A DNA stretch of 64,000 nt from Streptomyces bottropensis ATCC 25435 (GCF_000383595.1 NZ_KB911581.1:3664265-3728264); one strand, 5' to 3'. Positions 54,039 to 62,120 are shown, counted from the stretch's first letter. Notes: a model not told the origin generated them from the letters alone. Program-made: numbers and translations.

Positions 54039-54782
54039 TCACGGGCCCGCGGTCTTCCGCGCCAGCGCGTTGTTCCCTATCGAGTTGTGCACGCTGAAGC
54101 TCACCGCGTCCGGGCGGTAGCGGTCGTCCGACCACTCCACCGGCCGGCCCTCCCGGGTGGTGGTGACGCGCCGGACCCGCAGGAGCGGGCTCGTCCGGCG
54201 CACGGCCAGGAACTCGGCGTCCTGGGCGCCGGCGGCCACGGCGTCGATGACGTGCTCGCCGTAGGCGAAGACCAGACCCGTGTCGTCGAGCAGGCGCTGG
54301 GTGACCGAGGGGCAGTCGGCCTCGATCGGCTCGACGGCGGGGGAGATCCAGTCGGCGTAGACCGTGCGCTCCAGCAGCACGGGCCGGCCGTCGAGCCCGC
54401 GCAGGCGCAGGACGTGCAGGAGGCGTGCGCCCGGGGCGACCTGGAGGCGGACGCGGTCCTCGGCGTTGGCGGTCCGGTACTCCTGGAGAACCACCCGGCC
54501 CGTCGCCTCGCGGCCCATCGCGCGCGCCCACTGGGCGAAGCTGCGCAGCTCCGCGAAGCTCTGGCTGCGGCGACCGGCCAGGACCACCCGCCGGGCGCCC
54601 TGGCGCGAGCCGATGAGACCCTCGGCGGTCAGGGTCGCCACCGCCTGCCGGACGGTGCCGCGCGAGACGCCGTAGCGGGCCGCGAGTTCGGTCTCCGGCG
54701 GCAGCAGACTCCCCACCGTGTAGTCCTCACGGTCGATCGCCCGCCGCAGCTCCTCGGCGATCTCCTCGTGTCGCGCCGCCAT
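54039..54782 (-). CDS. GntR-family (HutC/UTRA) transcriptional repressor
   Basis: A 247-residue regulator. N-terminal GntR wHTH (EEIAEELRRAIDREDYTVGS, LPPETELAARYGVSRGTVRQ, VATLTAEGLIGSRQGARRVV; about 5-75) and C-terminal UTRA ligand domain (VLRLRGLDGRPVLLERTVYA, RTSPLLRVRRVTTTREGRPV, DDRYRPDAVSF). ATG at 54782 matches the family start. Divergent from the ABC importer operon, whose promoter region holds a fitting dyad, so it is the likely local repressor, released by the imported compound or a product. Confidence 0.9.
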   Translation of the reverse strand: MAARHEEIAEELRRAIDREDYTVGSLLPPETELAARYGVSRGTVRQAVATLTAEGLIGSRQGARRVVLAGRRSQSFAELRSFAQWARAMGREATGRVVLQEYRTANAEDRVRLQVAPGARLLHVLRLRGLDGRPVLLERTVYADWISPAVEPIEADCPSVTQRLLDDTGLVFAYGEHVIDAVAAGAQDAEFLAVRRTSPLLRVRRVTTTREGRPVEWSDDRYRPDAVSFSVHNSIGNNALARKTAGP

Positions 54783-54952
54783 GCGCCCCCTCCGCTCGTC
54801 CGGCCGCTTTCTGTGCACAGCGCGCCCAGCCTAGCGAGCCTGGGGAGAAACCGGCGAACCCCGCGCACGGCCGGTGATTGTCTGGGAAAACGTGCACGAG
54901 TATTTCGCCGGAGTTTACCTGCGTGATATGAAGCGCGGACGTAATGAGGCCA

Positions 54953-54968
54953 ACTTGTTCAGACAAGT
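54953..54968. promoter_or_regulatory. Putative GntR operator before the ABC importer operon
   Basis: ACTTGT-TCAG-ACAAGT, a perfect 6-bp dyad containing TTGT...AGACAA, 43 bp before the GTG of the binding-protein gene. A further TTGTCT half-site is at about 54878. Comparable to TTGTCTAGACAA-type HutC-subfamily sites. Confidence 0.55.
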
Positions 54969-55011
54969 GCTCCACCCAGATCGTCCCGCTGCGCGTACCC
55001 CTGGAGAGCTC

Positions 55012-56166
55012 GTGACCCTCTTCCTGACAAGATCCGCCGTGATCGGCGGCGGCCTCGCCGTCGCCGCCGCACTCACCCTCAGCGCCTGCGGCGCGGCCCC
55101 CGAGGCCGAGACCACCGGCGACGGCGTCAACGCGGCCACCGCGACCTCGGCCAAGGACTTCGGCGGCATGGACGCGCTGGTCGCGGCGGCCAAGAAGGAG
55201 GGCAAGCTCAACGCGATAGCCCTGCCCCGCGACTGGGCCAACTACGGCGCCCTGATCGACGGGTTCCAGAAGAAGTACGGGATCAAGATCGAGGTCGAGA
55301 ACCCGGACGGAGCCAGCCAGGACGAGATCAACGCCGTCACCTCGCGCAAGGGCCAGGACCGGGCGCCCGACGTGCTCGACCTGGGCAGCTCCTTCGCGCT
55401 GAGCGCCGCCCAGCAGGGGCTGCTCGCGCCGTACAAGGTGGCCTCCTTCGCCGACATCCCCGAGGGCCAGAAGGACCCGAAGGCCCAGTGGTACAACGAC
55501 TACGGCGGCTACATCTCCATCGGCTGCGACGCCAAGCGCGTGAAGGCGTGCCCGCAGACCTTCGCCGACCTGCTGAAGCCGCAGTACAAGGGACAGGTCG
55601 CCCTCAACGGCAACCCCACCAAGTCCGGCTCCGCCTTCGGCGGAGTCTGGGCGGCCTCGCTGGCGAGCGGCGGATCGTTCGACGACATCCAGCCCGGCCT
55701 CGACTTCTTCGCCAAGCTGAAGAAGAACGGCAACTACACGCCCGTCGAGTCGACGCCGGCCACCGTCGAGAAGGGCGAGACGCCCATCAGCATCGACTGG
55801 GACTACCTGAACGCCGGGTACGCCGACGAGTTCAAGTCCAAGGGCGTCGACTGGAAGGTGGTCGTTCCCGAGGACGGCAAGTTCTCCCAGTACTACTCCC
55901 AGGCCATCAACAAGGACGCGCCCCACCCGGCCGCCGCCCGCCTCTGGCAGGAGTACCTCTACAGCGCCGAGGGCCAGAACCTGTGGCTCGCCGGATACGC
56001 CCGCCCGGCCCTGATGCCCGCCATGGAGAAGGCCGGCACGCTGGACGCGGCGGCCGCGGCCAAGCTGCCGAAGGTGTCCGGCACGCCCGAGTTCCCGACC
56101 GAGGACCAGCAGACCAAGGCCAAGGACGCGCTCGGACAGGGCTGGGCCAAGGCGGTCTCCGGGTGA
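55012..56166 (+). CDS. ABC transporter substrate-binding lipoprotein
   Basis: A 384-residue extracytoplasmic binding protein. Signal and lipobox: SAVIGGGLAVAAALTLSACG (lipid-modified Cys about 27). Then a Fe3+/phosphonate-type (COG1840-like) periplasmic-binding fold with KKEGKLNAIALPRDWANYG, APDVLDLGSSFALSAA and YISIGCDAKRVKACPQTF. This branch binds iron, thiamine, 2-aminoethylphosphonate or phosphate esters; the motif content does not decide. GTG start behind GGAGAG. It overlaps the first permease gene by 4 bp. Confidence 0.88.
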   Translation: MTLFLTRSAVIGGGLAVAAALTLSACGAAPEAETTGDGVNAATATSAKDFGGMDALVAAAKKEGKLNAIALPRDWANYGALIDGFQKKYGIKIEVENPDGASQDEINAVTSRKGQDRAPDVLDLGSSFALSAAQQGLLAPYKVASFADIPEGQKDPKAQWYNDYGGYISIGCDAKRVKACPQTFADLLKPQYKGQVALNGNPTKSGSAFGGVWAASLASGGSFDDIQPGLDFFAKLKKNGNYTPVESTPATVEKGETPISIDWDYLNAGYADEFKSKGVDWKVVVPEDGKFSQYYSQAINKDAPHPAAARLWQEYLYSAEGQNLWLAGYARPALMPAMEKAGTLDAAAAAKLPKVSGTPEFPTEDQQTKAKDALGQGWAKAVSG

Positions 56167-57065
56167 CCGCCGTCGTCACCGAGGCCGACACGCCACTGGT
56201 GGCCGCCGCTTCCGTGAAGCGGCGGCCCCGCCCCGGCGGCTGGCTCGCCGTGCTGCCGCTGCTGGTCTTCGTCGCGGTCGCCTTCGGACTGCCCGCGCTC
56301 GCCATGCTGAACGGCGCGTTCACCGTCAAGGACCAGGCGACCGGCGCCACCTCGTACACCACGGCGAACATGACGGCCTCCGTGCAGGGGGCCTACCTCA
56401 CGGCCATGCTCGGCAGCGTGAAGCTGTCCGCCGTCTCGGCCGGACTCGCGGCCCTCCTCGGACTGCCGCTCGCCCAGGCCGTGGTGACCTCCCGCTTCCC
56501 GGCGCTGCGCGAGGCCGTGCTCACCGCCTCCGGGGTGCTCGCCAACTTCGGCGGTGTCCCGCTCGCCTTCGCCTTCGTCGCCACCCTCGGCAACGCCGGT
56601 GTCCTGACCAGACGGCTGGGCCTGACGGACAAGGGCTGGGACCTCTACAGCTTCTGGGGCCTGGTCATCGTCTACCTGTACTTCCTGATCCCGCTGATGG
56701 TCCTCACCATCACCCCCGCCCTCGACGGACTGCGCGTCCAGTGGCGGGAGGCCGCGCAGAACAACGGCGCCACCGGCCCGCAGTACTGGATCCACGTCGC
56801 CCTGCCCGTGCTCGCGCCCTCGCTGCTCGGCGGACTCGTGCTGCTGTTCGGCAGCGCCTTCGCCGCGTACGCCACCGCCGCGGCCATGGTGGGCAGCTCG
56901 ATCCCGCTGGTCACCCTGCAGATCGCCGACGCCATCTCCGGCAACGTCCTGGTCGGCCAGGAGAACGTGGCGCTCGCCCTCAGCCTCGACATGGTCCTGA
57001 TCGCCGGGCTGGTCATGGCCGTGTACCTGCCCCTGCAACGACGGAGTGCGCGATGGCTGGCCTGA
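56163..57065 (+). CDS. ABC transporter permease 1
   Basis: A 300-residue membrane permease with about 6 helices. Helix 1 is WLAVLPLLVFVAVAFGLPAL, and the EAA-type cytoplasmic loop is present as WREAAQNNGATGPQYWIHVA. Start GTG overlaps the binding-protein stop; the end overlaps permease 2 by 13 bp. Resembles PhnU/PotB-like permeases. Forms a heterodimer with the next gene product. Confidence 0.88.
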   Translation: MTAVVTEADTPLVAAASVKRRPRPGGWLAVLPLLVFVAVAFGLPALAMLNGAFTVKDQATGATSYTTANMTASVQGAYLTAMLGSVKLSAVSAGLAALLGLPLAQAVVTSRFPALREAVLTASGVLANFGGVPLAFAFVATLGNAGVLTRRLGLTDKGWDLYSFWGLVIVYLYFLIPLMVLTITPALDGLRVQWREAAQNNGATGPQYWIHVALPVLAPSLLGGLVLLFGSAFAAYATAAAMVGSSIPLVTLQIADAISGNVLVGQENVALALSLDMVLIAGLVMAVYLPLQRRSARWLA

Positions 57066-57901
57066 ACCCCGGGCGCCCGGCCGCGCGGCGCCCCGCCCTG
57101 TGGCGCCCGCTCGTCCTCGCCCTCGCCGGGCTGTACTTCCTCGTCCCGCTGGCCGCCTCCGTGGTCTTCACGGTCGACGTACCGGGCGAGGGGATCACCT
57201 TCGACGCCTACGGCCAGATCCTCGGCACCGACGGCTTCGTCTCCAGCCTGCTGCTCTCGCTGGAGCTGGCCGCCGCGACCATCGCCGTCGTCCTGCTGCT
57301 GATGGTGCCCGCCATGGTCGCGCTGCGGCTCGGCGCGCCGAGGCTGCGGCCCGTGGTGGAGGTGGTGTGCTCGCTGCCGCTGGTGGTGCCGCCGATCGCG
57401 TTCGTCGCCGGGCTCGGCACCGTGCTCAAGTGGGGACCCGAACACCTCTCCAGGACCCCGCTGTTCCAGACCTTCGTGGCGATCCAGAACCCCGACTTCC
57501 CCGTGGTGCTGGTCCTCGCCTACGTCGTGATGGCGCTGCCCTTCGTGTACCGGGCGCTGGACGCGGGCCTGCGCGCCATGGACGTACCCACCCTCGTCGA
57601 GGCCGCGCGCAGCTGCGGGGCGAGCTGGCCGCAGGCACTGGTGCGGGCCGTGCTGCCCAATCTGCGCGGGGCCCTGCTCAACTCCGCGTTCCTCACCCTG
57701 GCGCTCGTGCTCGGCGAGTTCACCGTCGCCCAGCTGCTGGGCTTCCGGCCGTTCGCCGTGTGGATCGTCAACGTCAGCGGCTCGCAGGCCCAGCTCTCGG
57801 TCGCCGTCTCGGTGCTCAGCCTGCTCGTCACCTGGGCCATGCTCCTCGCGCTCGCCTCCTTCGGCGGACGCACCCCAACCGCTTCCGCCTCCCGGGGATG
57901 A
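57053..57901 (+). CDS. ABC transporter permease 2
   Basis: A 282-residue permease with about 6 helices (LVLALAGLYFLVPLAASVVF first). The EAA loop is LVEAARSCGASWPQALVRAV, and the region ALVLGEFTVAQLLGFRPFAV follows. Similar to PhnV/PotC-like inner-membrane components. ATG overlaps permease 1; the ATPase gene begins 3 nt after the stop. Confidence 0.88.
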   Translation: MAGLNPGRPAARRPALWRPLVLALAGLYFLVPLAASVVFTVDVPGEGITFDAYGQILGTDGFVSSLLLSLELAAATIAVVLLLMVPAMVALRLGAPRLRPVVEVVCSLPLVVPPIAFVAGLGTVLKWGPEHLSRTPLFQTFVAIQNPDFPVVLVLAYVVMALPFVYRALDAGLRAMDVPTLVEAARSCGASWPQALVRAVLPNLRGALLNSAFLTLALVLGEFTVAQLLGFRPFAVWIVNVSGSQAQLSVAVSVLSLLVTWAMLLALASFGGRTPTASASRG

Positions 57902-57904
57902 ACC

Positions 57905-58978
57905 ATGACCGTGCTTGAGACAACAGCGACCGACACCGCCGCCACCGTCGAGTTCCGGGGCCTGCGCCGTGAGTTCGGTGCCACCGTCGCCCTCGACGGA
58001 CTCGACCTGGCCGTCCGGCCGGGTGAACTGCTCGCGCTGCTCGGCCCGTCCGGCTGCGGCAAGACCACCGCGCTGCGGATGCTCGCCGGCTTCGAGCACC
58101 CCGACTCCGGCGAGGTGCTGGTCGACGGCGAGGACGTCACCCGCGTCCCGGCCCACCGGCGCGACGCCGGGATGGTCTTCCAGTCGTACAGCCTCTTTCC
58201 GCACCTCAGCGCCCTCGACAACGTGGCCTTCGGGCTGCGCATGCGCAAGGTGCGCACGGCCGAACGGCGCTTGCGGGCAGCCGAGTTGCTCGACCTCGTG
58301 GGCCTCGCCGACAAGGGCGCCCAGTACCCCCACCAGCTCTCCGGCGGCCAGCAGCAGCGCGTCGCCCTCGCCCGGGCGCTCGCCCTGCGGCCCCGGGTGC
58401 TGCTGCTCGACGAGCCGCTCTCCGCCCTCGACGCCAAGGTGCGGCTCACGCTCCGCGAGGAGATCCGCCGGCTCCAGCAGGAGCTGGGCATCACCACCCT
58501 GTTCGTGACGCACGACCAGGAGGAGGCGCTGTCCATGGCCGACCGCGTCGCCGTGATGCACGCCGGACGGCTCGAACAGTGCGCGGCCCCCGTCGAGTTG
58601 TACGGCCGCCCCGCCACCGCCTTCGTCGCCGAGTTCGTCGGCACGATGAGCCGCATCCCGGGGCGGCTGGCCGGCACCACGGTCGAGGTGCTGGGCCGGC
58701 GGCTGCCCGTGGACGGGGCGGCGCCGGCCGCCACGGAGGTGGATGTGCTCCTGCGTCCGGAGGCGGTCGGGGTACGGGCGGACGACACCGGTGACGCCCG
58801 GGTGGTCGCCACCGCCTTCCTCGGCGCCGCAACCCGCCTGACCGTGAAGCTCGCCGACGGCACCGAGGTCAAGGCCGACCTGCCCACGCACGAGGCGGCC
58901 ACCCTCGGCGCCGGCGCGGCCGTCACCGTGAGCCTCCCCGAACGGCCGGTGCTGGTCGCCGCCCGTGCCCCCCGCTGA
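57905..58978 (+). CDS. ABC transporter ATP-binding protein (PotA/PhnT/FbpC-like)
   Basis: A 357-residue ATPase. Walker A LLGPSGCGKTTALRML (about 44-59), Q-loop VFQSYSLFPHLSA, signature LSGGQQQRVALARALA, Walker B VLLLDEPLSALD and H-loop FVTHDQEEALSMADRV. The C-terminal TOBE/OB domain after about 240 binds the regulatory or substrate signal. Matches the CUT1/2-aminoethylphosphonate/iron importer class. Encoded with the binding protein and two permeases, giving a full importer. Confidence 0.93.
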   Translation: MTVLETTATDTAATVEFRGLRREFGATVALDGLDLAVRPGELLALLGPSGCGKTTALRMLAGFEHPDSGEVLVDGEDVTRVPAHRRDAGMVFQSYSLFPHLSALDNVAFGLRMRKVRTAERRLRAAELLDLVGLADKGAQYPHQLSGGQQQRVALARALALRPRVLLLDEPLSALDAKVRLTLREEIRRLQQELGITTLFVTHDQEEALSMADRVAVMHAGRLEQCAAPVELYGRPATAFVAEFVGTMSRIPGRLAGTTVEVLGRRLPVDGAAPAATEVDVLLRPEAVGVRADDTGDARVVATAFLGAATRLTVKLADGTEVKADLPTHEAATLGAGAAVTVSLPERPVLVAARAPR

Positions 58979-59039
58979 GGACCCCGCCCCGCCCCCACGG
59001 CCGGGCACCGTCCGCCACCCCCCACGGAAAGAGAAACCC

Positions 59040-60509
59040 TTGTCCCGACTGCCGCTCCAGGCCGCCCTGTTCGACATGGACGGCACGCTCGTCGACACCG
59101 AGCGGCTCTGGTGGGACGCGGTGGAGGAGGTGGCCGCCGGCCTCGGTCGCGCGCTGACCGAGGCCGACCAGCCGGACGTCCTCGGCCGCCCGGTCGAGCA
59201 CACCGCCGCCTGGCTCGCGGGCATCACCGGCGCACCGTCGGACGGACTCGCCGCCGACCTGCACCGGGAGTTCGCCGACCGGGTCCGCACCGGCATCGTG
59301 CCCCGCCCGGGCGCGCTGGAGCTGCTGCGGGCCCTGGCCCGCGAGGGCGTCCCCACCGCCCTGGTCACCGCCTCCCCGCGCGCGGTCGCCGACACCGTCC
59401 TCGACGCCCTCGGCCGCGACCTGTTCGCCGTCTCGGTCACCGCCGACGACACCGAGCACACCAAGCCGGCCCCCGACCCCTATCTCGCCGCCTGCCGTGC
59501 CCTCGGCGTCGAGCCCGCCGCGTGCGTGGCCGTCGAGGACACCGGCACCGGAGTCACCTCGGCCGAGGCGGCGGGCTGCGTGGTCCTCGCCGTGCCCTCG
59601 CTCGCCCCGATCGACGAGGCCCCGGGGCGGACCGTACGGGAGTCCCTGGAGTCCGAGACCCCGGCGAGCCTGCGCCGGCTGGTCGCCCCCGACGGACCGA
59701 CCCTGCGGGTGATGACCTGGAACCTCTGGCACGGCGGCACCAGGGTCCGCGACCACCGCGCCAAACAGCTCAAGGTCATCACCGAGACCGGCGCCGACGT
59801 GGTCGGCCTCCAGGAGACCGGCGGCACCGCCGCCCAGGAACTCGCCGAGGCCCTCGGCTGGCACCACCACCGGGCCGGCGACAACCTCGGCATCATCAGC
59901 CGCCACCCGATCACGGCCCGCTTCGGCGACCCCGACGTGGGCTTCTACGGGGCGGCGGGCGTCCGTATCAGAACCGGCTCCGGCTCCGAGGTGGACATCT
60001 GGACGGTCCACCTGGACTACACGCCCTACGGGCCCTACGAGGCCGCCTTCGACGGGCTGGAGGCCGCCGAGCTGATCGCGCACGAGGAGGTGCGGCTCGC
60101 CCAGCTGCGGGACTGCCTGCGCCGGATCGACGGCAGCGTGCCGGTCGTCCTCGTGGGCGACTTCAACAGCCCCTCCCACCTCGACCGGCCGGACGTCGAC
60201 TGGCCGGTCACCCTCGCCGCCGAGACGGCCGGTCTGCGCGACTCCTACCGAGAGGCCCACCCCGACCCCGTACGGGAGCCGGGCCACACCTGGTCGCCGA
60301 TCCACGTCGCACACGAGGACGGCAGCGGCCGGCCGGAGCCCCAGGACCGCATCGACTTCGTCCTGCACCGGGGCCTCGCGGTCCTCGACTCCCGGACCTA
60401 CGTCAGCGGTTCACCCCACCCCTGGCCGGACGTCGAGGACAACGACTGGCCGTCGGACCACGCGGCGGTGATCACCACCTTCGCGCCGGTCACGGACGCC
60501 GGGACGTGA
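59040..60509 (+). CDS. HAD phosphatase fused to an EEP-family phosphodiesterase/phosphatase
   Basis: One 489-residue chain with two catalytic domains. Residues 1 to about 215 are a beta-phosphoglucomutase-like HAD hydrolase: FDMDGTLVDTE (nucleophile Asp), VTASPRAV, HTKPAPDPY and VEDTGTG. Residues about 222-485 are an endonuclease/exonuclease/phosphatase domain: MTWNLWHGG, GLQETGG, VHLDYTPYG, VGDFNSP, RIDFVLH and PSDHAAV. All metal and catalytic positions of both look intact. TTG start after GGAAAGAG, 61 nt after the ATPase stop. Last gene of the importer operon, so it probably dephosphorylates the imported compound. Confidence 0.88.
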   Translation: MSRLPLQAALFDMDGTLVDTERLWWDAVEEVAAGLGRALTEADQPDVLGRPVEHTAAWLAGITGAPSDGLAADLHREFADRVRTGIVPRPGALELLRALAREGVPTALVTASPRAVADTVLDALGRDLFAVSVTADDTEHTKPAPDPYLAACRALGVEPAACVAVEDTGTGVTSAEAAGCVVLAVPSLAPIDEAPGRTVRESLESETPASLRRLVAPDGPTLRVMTWNLWHGGTRVRDHRAKQLKVITETGADVVGLQETGGTAAQELAEALGWHHHRAGDNLGIISRHPITARFGDPDVGFYGAAGVRIRTGSGSEVDIWTVHLDYTPYGPYEAAFDGLEAAELIAHEEVRLAQLRDCLRRIDGSVPVVLVGDFNSPSHLDRPDVDWPVTLAAETAGLRDSYREAHPDPVREPGHTWSPIHVAHEDGSGRPEPQDRIDFVLHRGLAVLDSRTYVSGSPHPWPDVEDNDWPSDHAAVITTFAPVTDAGT

Positions 60510-60520
60510 CCTCCTGATAT

Positions 60521-60545
60521 CCGGTGGGCCGGACGGGCCCGCCGG
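60521..60545 (+). terminator. Terminator after the importer operon
   Basis: CCGGTGGGCC / GGCCCGCCGG stem (10 bp, one G-U) with a 5-nt loop, 11 nt past the HAD-EEP stop. Confidence 0.7.
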
Positions 60546-60560
60546 ACTAGCATCGGTGCC

Positions 60561-60654
60561 ATGACCTGGCGACATTGATCCACCAGCCGTGCCTCCTCCC
60601 GAGGGCCACCTCGGACGCCGCAGCGACGACGTCCGATTCGCCCCCTCGGGAAGG
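60561..60654 (+). promoter_or_regulatory. Leader with five-codon ORF and RBS-sequestering stem before the MFS gene
   Basis: ATG at 60561 opens MTWRH and a stop (60576-60578). Then an outer stem TCCCGAGGG (60597-60605) / CCCTCGGGA (60643-60651) encloses an inner stem TCGGACG (60611-60617) / CGTCCGA (60630-60636). The outer 3' arm contains part of the Shine-Dalgarno GGGAAGG (60648-60654) of the gene starting at 60659. This resembles a translational attenuator. Confidence 0.5.
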
Positions 60655-60658
60655 CCTC

Positions 60659-61864
60659 ATGACTCTCTCACCCACGCGTGTGCCCGATGCCCGGACCAGC
60701 GGTGTCCGGCGGCTGACGGCCACGCTGTACGGCTACGCGTTCCTCGACGACTTCGTGCTGCTCTACCCGGTGTACGCGCTGCTGTTCAGTGACGCCGGAC
60801 TGTCGATCTGGCAGATCTCCTCCCTGTTCGCCCTGTGGTCGCTCACCGGGATCCTGCTGGAGGTCCCCTCCGGCGCCTGGGCCGACACCGTCTCCCGGCG
60901 GCTGCTGCTCTGGCTGGGCCCGCTGCTCACCGCGGCCGGCTTCGCGCTGTGGGTGGCCGTCCCGTCGTACGGGGCCTTCGCTGCGGGCTTCGTCCTGTGG
61001 GGTGTGCGCGGCGCCCTCGGCTCCGGCGCGCTGGAGGCGCTGGTCTACGACGAACTGGACCGGCTCGGCGCGGCCGACCGGTACGCGCGCGTCATCGGCC
61101 GGGCCCAGGCGGTCGGCATGGTCGCCGTGATGGCGGCGATGGGGCTGGCGGGACCGGTCCTCGACCTGGGCGGCCATCCGGCCGTGGGCGCGGCGAGCGT
61201 CCTGGCCTGTGTGCTGACCTCGCTGGTGGCCGTCCGGCTCCCCGAGCACCGCAAGGCCGCGGCGCCGGGCACGGACACGACGGCCTCCACCACCCTCACC
61301 ACCCTGCGGTCCGGGCTGGCCGAGGTGCGCCGGGACCGTTCGGTACGGGGCGCGATGCTGCTCGTCCCGGCCGTCGGCGCGGTCTGGGGCGCGCTCGACG
61401 AGTACACGCCCTTGCTGGTCCGGGACACGGGCGTGGCCGAGGGGACGGTGCCCTATCTGCTGCTGGTGATCTGGGTGGGGCCGGCGATCGGCAGCCTGCT
61501 GACCGGGGCGGCGGAGCGGTTGAGCAGGGCCGGACTGGGGGTGGTGCTGGCGGGCTCGGCGGTCGCGCTGGCCGTGGGAGCGCTGATGGGGACGCCGGTC
61601 GGTATCGGGCTGGTGGCCGTCGCCTTCGGTGGCTTCCAGCTGGTCAACGTGCTCGCCGACGCGCGCTTGCAGGACCGGATCGAGGGGGCTCGGCGGGCCA
61701 CGCTGACGTCCGTGGCGAGCATGGGGACGGAGGCGGCGACGGTGGCCGTGTTCGCCGCGTACGCCGTGATCGGGGCGTCCGCCGCGCACGGGGTCTCGTT
61801 CGCCGTGTTCGCGGTGCCGTATCTGGTGACGGCGGCCGTGCTGGTGGTGCGGAGGGGGGTGTAG
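60659..61864 (+). CDS. MFS transporter
   Basis: A 401-residue membrane protein with about 12 helices. FLDDFVLLYPVYALLFSDAG in helix 1, the loop 2-3 motif GAWADTVSRRLLLW (Gly-x-x-x-Asp-x-x-x-Arg type), and LGSGALEALVYDELDRLGAA in the third helix region. Similar to small drug/unknown MFS exporters of actinomycetes. ATG chosen for GGGAAGG 5 nt upstream. Preceded by a structured leader; not obviously part of the importer operon because a terminator intervenes. Confidence 0.85.
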   Translation: MTLSPTRVPDARTSGVRRLTATLYGYAFLDDFVLLYPVYALLFSDAGLSIWQISSLFALWSLTGILLEVPSGAWADTVSRRLLLWLGPLLTAAGFALWVAVPSYGAFAAGFVLWGVRGALGSGALEALVYDELDRLGAADRYARVIGRAQAVGMVAVMAAMGLAGPVLDLGGHPAVGAASVLACVLTSLVAVRLPEHRKAAAPGTDTTASTTLTTLRSGLAEVRRDRSVRGAMLLVPAVGAVWGALDEYTPLLVRDTGVAEGTVPYLLLVIWVGPAIGSLLTGAAERLSRAGLGVVLAGSAVALAVGALMGTPVGIGLVAVAFGGFQLVNVLADARLQDRIEGARRATLTSVASMGTEAATVAVFAAYAVIGASAAHGVSFAVFAVPYLVTAAVLVVRRGV

Positions 61865-61865
61865 A

Positions 61866-61913
61866 GCGGGGCCGGCAGCCCGAGGCGCGGCGGGGCCGGC
61901 AGCCCGAGGCGCG
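61866..61913 (+). repeat. Perfect 24-bp tandem duplication
   Basis: A 24-bp unit beginning GCGGGGCCGGCAGCCC and ending GAGGCGCG occurs twice head to tail (61866-61889, 61890-61913), immediately after the MFS stop. Confidence 0.9.
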
Positions 61914-61955
61914 TGCAGGGGCGGGGCGGGGGCGCATCCCCGGGCGCGCAGGCAC

Positions 61956-61971
61956 GGGGGTGGCGACCCCC
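61956..61971 (+). terminator. Short hairpin after the MFS gene
   Basis: GGGGGT-GGCG-ACCCCC, about 90 nt past the MFS stop and upstream of the CGCAACGAAT repeats. Confidence 0.4.
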
Positions 61972-61980
61972 TCCCTGCGA

Positions 61981-62041
61981 CGCAACGAATCGCCGTCCCC
62001 GCCGCTTCACACGCAACGAATGCCCCGCTGGTGCGCAATGG
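61981..62041. promoter_or_regulatory. CGCAACGAAT direct repeats before the nitrilase gene
   Basis: CGCAACGAAT at 61981-61990 and at 62012-62021 (31-bp spacing), plus a weaker CGCAATG at about 62034. The same half-site is in the dyads before the amino-acid permease (51840-51902). Possible Lrp/AsnC binding region, 80-140 bp upstream of the nitrilase start. Confidence 0.45.
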
Positions 62042-62120
62042 CCGCCGCTTGTCCGGTTCGGCGCTCCGACCGTACCGTCTAGGTGACCCCCGATCCCCCT
62101 TGTCCCGGTGAGGAACACGC

